Of a stretch of 64,000 bases of DNA, positions 18,423 through 27,277 are shown piece after piece. The DNA is from Rhizobium leguminosarum (GTDB lineage: Bacteria; Pseudomonadota; Alphaproteobacteria; Rhizobiales; Rhizobiaceae). Within the stretch, counting starts at the first letter, position 1; each line of letters opens with the position of its first letter. Where the stretch lies: contig NZ_JAGIOR010000002.1 of the NCBI RefSeq assembly GCF_017876795.1, forward strand, positions 434,001 to 498,000, read 5' to 3'. A program made the position numbers and the translations under genes. The notes beneath the pieces were generated by a model, which searched no databases, was not told the DNA's origin, and was given only the letters and a program-made list of their open reading frames with translations.

Positions 18423-20354
18423 ATGACAGCTTCGTTACATGGCTTGGAAGGTGGATCCAGCGCGGTGAATGGCAATTGGACGCAATTCGGTGGCAACCTT
18501 TCATTCGTGTGCCTGGCGATTTCGCTGTGGGCGCTTTTTTCGATCCAGTTTCAGCGCCGTGCCTTCAGGCAGGAAAAAATCGCCTTCGGAATCATAGCCG
18601 GCGGCGCCTCCATCGGATCCATATTGCTGGCCGTCGAATTCCATCCCGGCATCTATATCGACCTGCGCTTTTCGCCACTTGCATTGGCCGGCATGTTCGG
18701 GGGGCCGATCGCGGCGGCTTTTGCCGCAGCGCTGGCGATCGCTTTTCGTTTTGCCGTCGGTGGTACGGCGATGGTCGACGGGATCATCACAATGGCCGTG
18801 GCCACCGGCATCGGTTTGGCCGGTCATGTCTGGACCCGTAAGAGATCTCCGGGACCCATGGATGTTGCGCTGCTGAGCCTGGCACTCGGCTTCGCATTGG
18901 TCCTGTCGATGGCGATGCTTCCGACCCTGGTGAATGCCCACGTGCTGGCCGGCGCGGGTTTTCCCCTGACCGCATTGAATTGCCTGGCGACCGTTCTGGG
19001 CGGTTTCGTTCTCCTGAAGACGCAGCAGTGGGAGTTGGAGCGAAGCATATTGGTGACCGCATTTTCGCAGTCGCCCGACTATCTCTACGTGAAGGACCGA
19101 AACAGCCGGTTCATCACCGTCAATGAGAACATGACCCGCCTCTTCCGTTTCAGGACGACGGCGGAGATGATCGGCTTGTCGGATTTCAACCTGATGTCAC
19201 GACCGCTCGCCGAGGAATTATATCATCTGGAGCAGCAGGTCATCGATACCGGGGTGCCGCTGATCGATTCCTCGGAGCGTATCGAAGGCAGATTTCTGCT
19301 TGCCTCCAAGGTTCCGCTGCGGGACAAGCAGGGGCGCGTGATCGGCCTTGCCGGCGTAACGCGCGATGTTACGGAGCGCACCGCCCTGGAGCGGGAATTG
19401 CGCGAAAGCAAGAACCTGCTCTCGCATGCGATGGCCGGCATGTCGGATGGCATCGCCATGTACGACAGCAGAGGGTTTATCCTGTTTTGCAATGATCAGT
19501 ATCGCAATGCGTTCCCGCTCTCCGGAGAGGCCCGCGTGGTCGGCGCCCATATCAGCGACATCCTGCGCCGCGTCGCCGAAACCGGTGAGCGGCCCGGTGT
19601 TCCGGAAGGGGATGTGGAGGAGTGGATCAAGGCCGCTACTGCTTCACTGCACAGCAACAAGGACGAAGAAGTTCAGCTTCATAACGGCGACTGGCGCAGC
19701 ATCCGGACAAGGCTTGCGGAAGACGGTGCGGCAATGGCTGTGGTCTCGGACATCACGGCGACGAAGCAGGCAGAAATCGCACTCAGGCTATCGGCGGAGC
19801 AGCTGAAAAATCTTGCCGAGACCGATGGGCTGACCGGCATGGTCAACCGCCGGGCCTTCGACGAAGCTTTCGCACGTGAGACGGCAGGCAGCGCCCGGAA
19901 GAACACGCCGTTCAGCCTTCTGATGGTCGATATCGACCGGTTCAAAGCCTATAATGACACCTATGGCCATCCCGCCGGCGACCAGTGCCTGCGCGTCGTC
20001 AGCATGTGTTTGGGCCAGTCGGTCAGCCGACCGGCGGATATCGTTGCCCGCTACGGTGGAGAGGAATTCGTGGTGTTCCTCCCCGACACCAGCGCCAAAG
20101 GAGCAATGATCGTTGCCGAGCAGTTCGCTCGTCGCTTGGCCCAAGAGAGTATCGTTCATTCCGGCAGCGAATTCGGAAGGGTGACGGCCAGCATCGGCGT
20201 ATCCTGCGCGACGGGAGCGGTCCTGCGGGCCAACCCGAACCGTCTTCTGACCGAGGCCGACGCCGCCCTCTACGACGCCAAAACGCAAGGCCGCAATCGA
20301 ATTATGGCCCATTCGCCCAGCGGCGAACGGCACGCGATAAAGGAAGCTGGCTAG
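18423..20354 (+). CDS. Membrane diguanylate cyclase with PAS domains
   Basis: A 643-residue c-di-GMP synthase. Residues about 20-200 are hydrophobic and resemble a 5TM sensor (LYT type). Two PAS-like regions follow (about 208-310, FSQSPDYLYVKDRNSRF; and 325-440, MAGMSDGIAMYDSRGF). The GGDEF domain starts near 470 (ETDGLTGMVNRRAFDEAF) with the active-site motif RYGGEEF. RPAD five residues before it fits the allosteric I-site (RxxD), so product inhibition is likely. No clear ribosome site precedes ATG 18423. It is not obviously linked to either neighbour. Confidence 0.9.
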   Translation: MTASLHGLEGGSSAVNGNWTQFGGNLSFVCLAISLWALFSIQFQRRAFRQEKIAFGIIAGGASIGSILLAVEFHPGIYIDLRFSPLALAGMFGGPIAAAFAAALAIAFRFAVGGTAMVDGIITMAVATGIGLAGHVWTRKRSPGPMDVALLSLALGFALVLSMAMLPTLVNAHVLAGAGFPLTALNCLATVLGGFVLLKTQQWELERSILVTAFSQSPDYLYVKDRNSRFITVNENMTRLFRFRTTAEMIGLSDFNLMSRPLAEELYHLEQQVIDTGVPLIDSSERIEGRFLLASKVPLRDKQGRVIGLAGVTRDVTERTALERELRESKNLLSHAMAGMSDGIAMYDSRGFILFCNDQYRNAFPLSGEARVVGAHISDILRRVAETGERPGVPEGDVEEWIKAATASLHSNKDEEVQLHNGDWRSIRTRLAEDGAAMAVVSDITATKQAEIALRLSAEQLKNLAETDGLTGMVNRRAFDEAFARETAGSARKNTPFSLLMVDIDRFKAYNDTYGHPAGDQCLRVVSMCLGQSVSRPADIVARYGGEEFVVFLPDTSAKGAMIVAEQFARRLAQESIVHSGSEFGRVTASIGVSCATGAVLRANPNRLLTEADAALYDAKTQGRNRIMAHSPSGERHAIKEAG

Positions 20355-20459
20355 GCCGCTCTATCAACGGACGCGGCCAAATCTGCTCATCCTGTTTTTT
20401 CTGTCGAACCATCGCGCCAGCGGCCTGGATGGTTTATTCGCTTCGGCACTATACGGCCA

Positions 20460-21458
20460 CTATCGCCGCATCGCGCGCTTCCTGGTGTCGGAAGGGTATT
20501 CCCCGTATGTCGTCTTATAAACCGCGGAAAACCGGCCGAAATGAAAGAAGCCCCATTTGAGGCAGACAGCCTTCATGGTGTCCTTGCTCTCTGGATCGAG
20601 CAGATCCTGGCGCGCCGCGCGCAGACGGAGCGTCAGCAGGTAGGCGGCGGGAGAGGTGCCCCGGAAGGCACGAAAACCGGTTTCGAGCGCCCGGCTGGAT
20701 ACGCCGGCCGCTTCGGCCACCTTCGGCATAGTGATCGGCTGATCGATATTGGCGTGCATGAATTCGATCGCCTTGCGGACATGCCGGGGTGCGATCAGGG
20801 CAGCCCCGTTCTCCAGGAAATGCGACAGCCGGTGAGGCACCAGGCGTACGACCAGATCGGCCAGTGCCTGCGTCAGGTGCGCCATGGCAATCGGCGACTG
20901 CAGCAAGGGGCCATCGTCGCGCATGCCCTGGATGATCGTTTCCGTGAGGCTGCCGATCATCCGGCCGGCCGGCTTGGATAGATCGAGTTCTGGCAGCAGG
21001 TCGAGAGAACCGCTGAACGGCATCTCGAAGGTCTGGCCGATCGTCTGCAGGATGACGGGCCAGTTGATCAGCAGCTCGTCGATGACGTTCGCTTGCCCAT
21101 GCATGATGACGCTGTTGGGTTCGAAATTATTGTAAAGAAGCAATTTTCCTTGCCCGGCCTCGGCGACGCGGGGCCCATAGGTAACCCCCATGCCGCCGCT
21201 GCGTGGCACAACGATCGACAGATACTCCGCCGTATCGACGGTCGGCTCGATATTGAACTGAAACTCCGCCTCGTGATAACCGGTGAGCAGTACTGCATTG
21301 TCAGTCGCGGCAAAATCCAATCCCCAGTGGAATTCCTGAGCACGGCCGACAGGCTCGGCATCGAATGCGCCAAAAGCGCCTCCGAGGGTTTCGACCATGT
21401 TGTCGAAGGACGAGCCGCGAAATCGAAATGAGAATTGCGGCGTGCTATTGTCCGACAT
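20460..21458 (-). CDS. AraC-family transcriptional regulator
   Basis: A 332-residue regulator. The N-terminal 220 residues look like the AraC_binding_2 effector domain. The C-terminal pair of helix-turn-helices (about 230-332) reads MPKVAEAAGVSSRALETGFRAFRGTSPAAYL then FFHFGRFSAVYKTTYGEYPSDTRK. The ATG at 21458 follows GGGGG and is chosen over a TTG at 21476. It is convergent with the diguanylate cyclase. No target gene is next to it, because the next 930 bases are non-coding. Confidence 0.85.
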   Translation of the reverse strand: MSDNSTPQFSFRFRGSSFDNMVETLGGAFGAFDAEPVGRAQEFHWGLDFAATDNAVLLTGYHEAEFQFNIEPTVDTAEYLSIVVPRSGGMGVTYGPRVAEAGQGKLLLYNNFEPNSVIMHGQANVIDELLINWPVILQTIGQTFEMPFSGSLDLLPELDLSKPAGRMIGSLTETIIQGMRDDGPLLQSPIAMAHLTQALADLVVRLVPHRLSHFLENGAALIAPRHVRKAIEFMHANIDQPITMPKVAEAAGVSSRALETGFRAFRGTSPAAYLLTLRLRAARQDLLDPESKDTMKAVCLKWGFFHFGRFSAVYKTTYGEYPSDTRKRAMRR

Positions 21459-21476
21459 GCTGCCCCCATTGTTCAA

Positions 21477-22407
21477 TGTGGCTGCGATGACTTGCCCTTA
21501 TCAACTGCTCGCAGATTCCGACGCGACGCGCGATCCGTGCCGACGGATTGATGTGCGTACCTCTTTCAGCCCCGCCGGTCGCCATCGATCGGTGTCCTCC
21601 GCTTTGTCAGCGCCTGCGGGCGGGAGTGATGGGCGATGCTTGGCTATATCTTAGCCGATCGGGGCCTTGAACGCAGCAGGCCTCTGCGTAGGAGGTGGAT
21701 CTCCGCGTGGTATCGGCAGCAAGGATCGGCACCATGTGCAAGCCGACACAGGTCGAGTTCGGGCTTGGCGGGCGGCAAAAAAACCAACCCGTTAAATGCA
21801 TTGTCGACAGTTCCAATTCAGTCAGTTCTCCGCAGCCTGAAGCCAGGAACTGGCAGACCTCGGAACAATAGGCAAGCCTTCGCGCCACCTGCTATAATGA
21901 TAAGCGGGTGATGAAACGATTACGCAGAGGGGCAAATTTATAGGGTGTATCCGTGATGCCACGAAAGGCTCAAAGCGACGGTTTGACTTTGATGCGCATC
22001 ATCATCTGAAGTCATGGAAAACGCCCAATCCGGGATCTGCGCAGTCGCCTGCCGAAGGTTTCTATAGTGGACCGCTTATAGCCTTCGGCAGGCAGACAGG
22101 CATGCAGGCATACGCACGGGATGGGGTGCGTATGTATGATCCCTTCCATCCTTTTGGGGGGTGATGGATGAACGGGCTTGGCGTTGAGACCGCGAACCAT
22201 CATGGTTTGGTCGAAAATCATCTTATTACTCCGTGGCCGTGGAGCAATTGTCAGCCCCCGATAAAGTCGGCTAGGCGGCTTTTCGCGACGCAGTCTGGAC
22301 CGTTTTTGCGCAGAATGTATACGCAAGCGCTGGCGGGAGATATGTTCGCGCCGCGGCTTGCGCACGCAGGAAGAGTTCGCTTAAGGCGTAGCGGGAGCGG
22401 CCCGGCG
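21477..22407. other. Long non-coding stretch
   Basis: About 930 bases without a gene that I can support. Short open frames exist on both strands but lack ribosome sites, family motifs and coding-type base use. Visible elements are the strong stem-loop at 22047-22093, a small palindrome AACCAT-C-ATGGTT at 22195-22207, and short repeats such as GGCAGGCAGACAGGCATGCAGGCATACG. The region borders a gene remnant on its right side and may be a deletion scar or repeat-rich spacer. Confidence 0.5.
22047..22093. repeat. Strong inverted repeat / stem-loop
   Basis: GCCTGCCGAAGG (22047-22058) is perfectly complementary to CCTTCGGCAGGC (22082-22093). Inner CTATA (22062-22066) and TATAG (22077-22081) continue the stem after a TTT bulge, giving 17 pairs and a 10-base loop. 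No U-tract follows. It could be a dispersed palindromic element or an RNA structure. Confidence 0.6.
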
Positions 22408-22570
22408 TCACAGCTCCAAGGCAGCTCGCCTACCCTCATGGAAGGCATAGGGCGCCTGGCGCGGGGCGGCGCAGATCTCCGATCTCTATGACATCGATAC
22501 CCTGCGAGCGCAATTCCTCGCCCAGCCAGTTCGCGGCCGCATTGGGAAAGACGGCCGCGTCTGGAGCGTC
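22408..22570 (-). pseudogene. Frameshifted C-terminal remnant of a flavin oxidoreductase
   Basis: The minus strand encodes FPNAAANWLGEELRSQGIDV, then IEIGD, before a one-base insertion. In the shifted frame it continues CAAPRQAPYAFHEGRRAALE-L-stop (stop at 22408-22410). The GD-CxAxRxAxxAxxEGRxA pattern is the usual C-terminus of NADH:flavin oxidoreductases with FAD/NAD domains, the family of the intact gene at 27278 (…IGDAVAARNTHAAIYDGLRIA). About 50 codons remain. It begins directly at the stop of the ABC ATPase gene, so the rest of the gene appears to have been deleted. Confidence 0.6.
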
Positions 22571-23648
22571 AGAGGGCGACTGACAGGGCGCTGTCGTGTC
22601 GGGGGGCAACCTCCTGCGAGTTCACCATCGCGCCCGCGAGCTGGCGGAAGGTGACGAGCCCCAACGTTTCCCCGGAAGGCGAAACGACCCTGGCATCGCC
22701 CTCTGGTGTCGATGCCAGCATCCGGACGGCCTCTTCGACGGTCGTGCCTGCCGCAATCGCCAGTCCAACCGGCGCCGCACCAGAATGCAGCGGCGTCATG
22801 ACGGCTTCGACATGAATGACCCGGCCTCGATTGACCTCCTTGACGAAGTTGGCGATGTAATCGTCGGCCGGACGCAGAACGATATCCTGGCTGGTGCCCT
22901 GCTGGATGAGTTCGCCGTCGCGCAGGATGGCAATCTGGTCGCCCAGGCGAAGCGCTTCATCGAGATCATGGGTGATGAAGACGATGGTTTTCTTGATCTC
23001 CTTCTGGATGTCGAGAAGGACCGTCTGCATATCCGTGCGGATCAAAGGATCGAGCGCCGAATAGGCCTCGTCCATCAGCAGGACCGGCGCGTCGTTGGAG
23101 AGGGCCCGCGCCAGGCCGACGCGCTGCTGCATGCCACCGGAAAGCTGGTTGGGATATCTCTGCTCGAAGCCCTTCAGCCCGACCCGCTCCAGCCAGCGCA
23201 TGGCGACGTCGGTCGCTTTCGCGCGCTCCATGCCCTGCACTTCGAGGCCGAAGATGGTGTTATCGAGAACATTCCGGTGCGGCAGAAGTGCGAACTTCTG
23301 AAACACCATCGCCGTTTGGTGCCGGCGAAATGCCCGCAATTCCGTCTCGTTCATCTTCACCACATCGACGCCGTCGACCAGCACTTCGCCGGCGGTCGGA
23401 TCGATCAGACGATTGATGTGGCGGATGAGCGTCGATTTGCCCGACCCCGAAAGGCCCATGACGACCTGGATGCGGCCGGAGGGGATCTCGACATTGATAT
23501 CCCGGAGACCGAGCACGTGACCGTGCTTTTCGTTGAGCTCGGTCTTCGACAGTCCCTTCTGAACCGCATCGACATAGGCGGAGGGGTTGGGGCCGAAGAT
23601 CTTGTAGAGGTGGCGGATCTTGATGCCGCCGAAACGCTGATCAGCCAT
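22569..23648 (-). CDS. Betaine/quaternary-amine ABC transporter ATP-binding protein (ProV type), system 1
   Basis: A 359-residue ATPase of the ProU/choline family: Walker [10 protein letters not shown] near residue 64, signature LSGGMQQR, Walker [15 protein letters not shown]-loop FITHDLDEA. The C-terminal 90 residues hold a CBS-like region ([26 protein letters not shown]). ATG 23648 overlaps the permease stop by eight bases; the longer frame to 23771 is a shadow of the permease. Last gene of the leftward tetR-proC-like-proX-proW-proV operon. Confidence 0.9.
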   Translation of the reverse strand: MADQRFGGIKIRHLYKIFGPNPSAYVDAVQKGLSKTELNEKHGHVLGLRDINVEIPSGRIQVVMGLSGSGKSTLIRHINRLIDPTAGEVLVDGVDVVKMNETELRAFRRHQTAMVFQKFALLPHRNVLDNTIFGLEVQGMERAKATDVAMRWLERVGLKGFEQRYPNQLSGGMQQRVGLARALSNDAPVLLMDEAYSALDPLIRTDMQTVLLDIQKEIKKTIVFITHDLDEALRLGDQIAILRDGELIQQGTSQDIVLRPADDYIANFVKEVNRGRVIHVEAVMTPLHSGAAPVGLAIAAGTTVEEAVRMLASTPEGDARVVSPSGETLGLVTFRQLAGAMVNSQEVAPRHDSALSVAL

Positions 23649-24528
23649 GGACGATTTCCCGATGCTTCTGGAGCCTCTTGCCATACGCCTGGCTGACTCG
23701 GTCGAAGATGATGGCGATACCGACGATGGCAAGGCCGTTGAAAATACCCAGGGTGAAATACTGGTTGGCAATCGCCTTCAGTACCGGTTGGCCGAGGCCC
23801 TGGACGCCAATCATCGACGCGATGACCACCATGGCAAGCGCCATCATGATCGTCTGGTTGATGCCGGCCATGATGGTGGGAAGGGCCAGCGGCAGCTGCA
23901 CCTTGAAGAGCTTCTGCGACTTTGATGTTCCGAAGGCGTCCGCTGCTTCGAGCACATCCTTGTCGACGAGCCGGATGCCGAGATCGGTCAGGCGGATCAT
24001 CGGCGGGATGGCGTAGATGACGACGGCGATCAGGCCGGGCACCTTGCCGATGCCGAGCAGCATGACGACCGGAATGAGGTAGACGAAACTCGGCATGGTC
24101 TGCATGACGTCGAGGATCGGATTGACGACGCGCTGCAACCGGTCGGAGCGTGCCATCAGAATCCCCATCGGGATGCCGATGGCGATGGAAAGAACCGTGC
24201 AGACGAAGATCATCGAGACCGTCCGCATCGTATCGTCCCACATATCGAAATAGCCGATCAGCAGCAGCGTCGCCAGACAGCCGAAGACGACCTTCATGCT
24301 GCGGCTGCCAAGCCATGCGATGGCTAGGATGATCGCGGTGATGATCGGCCACGGCGTCTGCGTCATGAACCGTTCGGCGGCAATGAGGAAATGCTGCAGC
24401 GGAACAAAGAGGGTTTCGATGCCGTCGCCGTAGGCGCGGGTAAATCCACGAAACCCGTCATCGATCGCCTTCTTCAGATTGCGAAGCGCGTCGTCATCCA
24501 TATGCGGGAATTTATAAAACCATTCCAT
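23641..24528 (-). CDS. Betaine ABC transporter permease (ProW type), system 1
   Basis: A 295-residue inner-membrane permease. A cytoplasmic N-terminus is followed by membrane segments from about residue 62; the binding-protein-dependent motif is EAADAFGTSKSQKLFKVQLPLALPTIMAGINQTIMMAL. It resembles glycine betaine/proline betaine permeases. Only one permease gene is present, so a homodimer is expected. It overlaps the ATPase gene. Confidence 0.9.
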   Translation of the reverse strand: MEWFYKFPHMDDDALRNLKKAIDDGFRGFTRAYGDGIETLFVPLQHFLIAAERFMTQTPWPIITAIILAIAWLGSRSMKVVFGCLATLLLIGYFDMWDDTMRTVSMIFVCTVLSIAIGIPMGILMARSDRLQRVVNPILDVMQTMPSFVYLIPVVMLLGIGKVPGLIAVVIYAIPPMIRLTDLGIRLVDKDVLEAADAFGTSKSQKLFKVQLPLALPTIMAGINQTIMMALAMVVIASMIGVQGLGQPVLKAIANQYFTLGIFNGLAIVGIAIIFDRVSQAYGKRLQKHREIVHG

Positions 24529-24588
24529 TCGGATCCCCTTTTTTTAAAGAGCCGCTGTAGTCTTTTTGATTTTTATCGGCTGTGAGAG

Positions 24589-24610
24589 GCGGTGCGCTTT
24601 CGCGCACCGC
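24589..24610 (-). other. Intercistronic hairpin between binding protein and permease genes
   Basis: GCGGTGCGC (24589-24597) and GCGCACCGC (24602-24610) form a 9-bp stem with a 4-base loop. It sits between proX-like and proW-like genes and lacks a U-run on the minus strand. It probably stabilises the binding-protein message or attenuates read-through. Confidence 0.55.
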
Positions 24611-24626
24611 GATAGTCTAGTCAGTG

Positions 24627-25628
24627 TTAAAGCGCAGCTTCGATCTTCGCGGCTGCCTCAGGCGAGACCCACTTGGCCCAGATGTCCTTGTTTTCTTTCA
24701 GGAAGTGCTTGGCGCCGTCTTCGCCGGTCGCCTGGTTGTCGGTCATCCACGACATCAGCTTGTTGACCGTGTCGTTGCTCCAGGAGCGCTTCGCCAGGTA
24801 GTCCATGACTTCAGGCCCGACCTTTTCCGAGAAGGGCTTGGCAACCAGGGTGACGACGTGATCGACCGGCCATGAAGCGGGCTTGGGGTCGGGGCAGTCG
24901 GCGACGGTGATGCAGCGCTTCCATTCGGCTGAATCCTCCGGCACGCCGGCTTCGAGCTTGACCATCTGATACTTGCCGAGCAGCGCGGTCGGCGCCCAGT
25001 AGTAGCCGGCCCAGCCTTCCTTGCGTTCGTAGGCTTTGGCGATCGAACCGTCGAGGCCGGCGGCAGAGCCGGTGTCGACGAGGCTGAAGCCCGCCTTCTC
25101 GGCCTCAAAGGCCTTGTAGAGCTGCGAGGTGACGACAGTGCCGCCCCAGCCCTGCGGGCCGTTGAAGATGGCACCCTTCTTCGCGTCTTCCGGATCGGGG
25201 AAGAGTTCCGGATGCTTCAGCACGTCGCCGATGGTCTTGATATCGGGATGGGCATCGGCGAGATATTTCGGGATCCACCAGCCCTGCACGCCGCCATCGG
25301 GCAGCGGAGAACCGACCTGAACGATGCGGCCTTCTTCCGTGCCCTTCTTGACGACGTCGGGGAGAAGATCGATCCAGGCTTCGGGCGCGATATCCGGCTG
25401 GCCTTTTTCGGCCATGGAGGTGATCGTCGGGACGGTGTCGCCAACGGTGATGTCAGCGCTGCAGCCATAGCCTTCGTTCAGGATGAACTTGTCCAGGTTT
25501 GAGAGAACTTCGGCGCTCTGCCAGTTCATGCTGGCGATGGTCACGCTGCCGCATTCGGCGGCGCTGGCGAAAGACGCTCCGCCAATCAGGCCGAATGTCA
25601 GACATGTCGTTGCGAGTAGTTTTTTCAT
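24627..25628 (-). CDS. Betaine ABC transporter substrate-binding protein (ProX/OpuAC type), system 1
   Basis: A 333-residue periplasmic protein with a Sec signal (MKKLLATTCLTFGLIGGASFASA, cleavage near 23). The mature part follows the OpuAC family, with aromatic-rich segments that form the quaternary-amine cage (GVQGWWIPKYL, EGWAGYYWAPTALLGKY). Ligand likely a betaine such as proline betaine, glycine betaine or choline; context with a flavin demethylase favours an N-methylated proline. Confidence 0.9.
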   Translation of the reverse strand: MKKLLATTCLTFGLIGGASFASAAECGSVTIASMNWQSAEVLSNLDKFILNEGYGCSADITVGDTVPTITSMAEKGQPDIAPEAWIDLLPDVVKKGTEEGRIVQVGSPLPDGGVQGWWIPKYLADAHPDIKTIGDVLKHPELFPDPEDAKKGAIFNGPQGWGGTVVTSQLYKAFEAEKAGFSLVDTGSAAGLDGSIAKAYERKEGWAGYYWAPTALLGKYQMVKLEAGVPEDSAEWKRCITVADCPDPKPASWPVDHVVTLVAKPFSEKVGPEVMDYLAKRSWSNDTVNKLMSWMTDNQATGEDGAKHFLKENKDIWAKWVSPEAAAKIEAAL

Positions 25629-25695
25629 TGTCGTTCCCTCTGTTTAGCGGCTGGTCTTGCCGAGCGGGGTGCCGCAGTGCCCGCCCCAACGGTCG

Positions 25696-26490
25696 TCAGG
25701 AAATCTCTCCCATACTCACCGATTTCTGAAATGCTGCCAATAATCCCTTGGCGACTGAAGCGTCGAAACCCGCCGCCTGCATGCTGTCGATGGCCGCCGC
25801 AGTCGTGCCGCGACAGTCGAGAAAGGTTTGCACGACCTCCTCAGGGCTCTCGTCACGGCGCTCCAAAAGGCGGCCGGCGCCCGATATCACCGTATTGACG
25901 GCGCGTCGCGCAATCGCGGCCGGCAGGCCGCGGGCGACGGCGTGGCGCATCATGGCGGCCGCAAGCAGCGCCGGGAAGGCCGGTCCGGACCCGGAAAGGC
26001 CGGTGAGGTAATCGATGTCGCTTTCCCTTGCGACCTCGTCCTGCGATCCGCATGCCTCGAAAATGGCGCGGACGATGGCGCGGTCATTTTCCGTGACCTC
26101 GCTTGTGCCGATCAAGGGCGTGTAGGACTTAGCCACTTCGGCAGCAGCATTCGGCAGGGCGCGGACGACACGGCCGGTCTTGTGGCGTTGCGAAAGGGCG
26201 GCAAGACCGAAGCCCGCCATGACCGAAATGACGAGCTTGCCACCGGCATCGACACCAAGGGTCCGCCAGTCATCGGGCCGGACGGAGAGAAGGATCACGT
26301 CCGAGCGGTCGGCAAGCGCCTGATTGTCGGACGTCCAGAAGGAATTCGGGAAGCGATCCGGCTGCTGACTGCGATAGGAGAGCGAGAGATTTCGAGGCTC
26401 GACTCGGCCGGCATCGACAATCGAGCCGGCGATTGCTCCGCCCAGCCAGCCGCCGCCGCCAATGATGCCGATCCTCAAGGAAACGCTCAT
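25696..26490 (-). CDS. Pyrroline-5-carboxylate-reductase-like oxidoreductase (ProC family)
   Basis: A 264-residue protein with an N-terminal NAD(P) fold (IGIIGGGGWLGGAIAGSIV) and a ProC-like C-terminal dimerisation region (DYLTGLSGSGPAFPALLAAAMMRHAVARGLPAAIA). Canonical ProC reduces pyrroline-5-carboxylate to proline. In this betaine operon it may act on a related cyclic imine; that is inference. The ATG at 26490 follows GAGGAGG; the frame upstream overlaps the tetR gene and is not used. It lies 11 bases after the TetR gene. Confidence 0.82.
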   Translation of the reverse strand: MSVSLRIGIIGGGGWLGGAIAGSIVDAGRVEPRNLSLSYRSQQPDRFPNSFWTSDNQALADRSDVILLSVRPDDWRTLGVDAGGKLVISVMAGFGLAALSQRHKTGRVVRALPNAAAEVAKSYTPLIGTSEVTENDRAIVRAIFEACGSQDEVARESDIDYLTGLSGSGPAFPALLAAAMMRHAVARGLPAAIARRAVNTVISGAGRLLERRDESPEEVVQTFLDCRGTTAAAIDSMQAAGFDASVAKGLLAAFQKSVSMGEIS

Positions 26491-26501
26491 CCGGGCCTCC
26501 T

Positions 26502-27131
26502 CTAGCCGGGCCTGTAGCCATGCCGGGAGAAGAAGCGGTCGAGCTCCCTCTGCTGCGGCACGACGCCCGTGTAGATCGCGATATATTCGGGGATCCGTTT
26601 CATGCGGACGGCAAGTTCCTCCTTGGCTTGCATGGAGATATAGCCGATCTGCACGAGGTAAGTTGTTCGCGCTCTGACATCCGATGTCGTTTCTGGTAGC
26701 CCGAACCGCATGAACATGCGTTTCAGCGCCTCCAACCGGATCTGATCGGCCTGCTGGACCTCGGCGAGAAGCTCGTCGGATTGCAGCGCCCAGCTGCGCA
26801 CGGCAAACTCGAACTTCGCGTCGAAGAGATCGTTGTCGAGCCAGCAATCGAAGACGTTGAGCATCGCTTCGGCGAGCGATTCCGCATAAGCCTCAGATCG
26901 CTTGACGATGTTGCCGGTGTTTTTGTCGCGCCATAGCGCCACGAGCGCACTCAACAGCTCCTCCCGATCCTTGAAGAACCAGTAGAAGCTCGTGCGCGAG
27001 AGATTGAGCTTTTTCGCCAGCGGCAGAATTTTCACCGAATCCACGCCGGACTCCAGCAGTGAGTGGTAAGCTGCTTCCAGCCATCCCTCCTGTGATCCGC
27101 GCCAGCCAGTGTCATTCAAAGCCTGATCCAT
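26502..27131 (-). CDS. TetR-family transcriptional regulator
   Basis: A 209-residue regulator. The N-terminal HTH (about 14-60) includes SVKILPLAKKLNLSRTSFYWFFKDREELLSAL. A GGAGAT ribosome site lies five bases before the ATG. It is the first gene of the leftward betaine transport operon and is divergent from the demethylase operon. Two palindromes in the intergenic region are its probable sites, so it may control both directions in response to a betaine or a demethylated product. Confidence 0.87.
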   Translation of the reverse strand: MDQALNDTGWRGSQEGWLEAAYHSLLESGVDSVKILPLAKKLNLSRTSFYWFFKDREELLSALVALWRDKNTGNIVKRSEAYAESLAEAMLNVFDCWLDNDLFDAKFEFAVRSWALQSDELLAEVQQADQIRLEALKRMFMRFGLPETTSDVRARTTYLVQIGYISMQAKEELAVRMKRIPEYIAIYTGVVPQQRELDRFFSRHGYRPG

Positions 27132-27171
27132 AGGTTATCTCCTATCAAATTCCGAGGCGGTGCACAAGAAA

Positions 27172-27233
27172 AATGTACATAAGTGTCGAAAACAACGACC
27201 AGAATGTTTTCAATGTTGACACGTATGTACATT
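27172..27233. promoter_or_regulatory. Paired TetR-type operators in the divergent betaine promoter
   Basis: AATGTACATAAGTGTC (27172-27187) and GACACGTATGTACATT (27218-27233) form an inverted pair with 15 of 16 positions matching. Each arm also contains ATGTACAT, itself a palindrome. A consensus TTGACA (27216-27221) overlaps the right arm and points toward the demethylase gene at 27278, so occupancy should block that promoter; the left arm is near the tetR side. Confidence 0.65.
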
Positions 27234-27277
27234 GCGCTTAGCGTCCCCTCTGGCGTTTTTAATCGGAACCACGGCCC

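Noticed and set aside
22047..22093. Reading the stem-loop as an intrinsic terminator
   Set aside because: No U-tract on either strand and no gene ends close by.
22168..22491. 107-codon plus-strand frame in the gene-free stretch
   Set aside because: No ribosome site or motif; its end lies opposite the oxidoreductase remnant.
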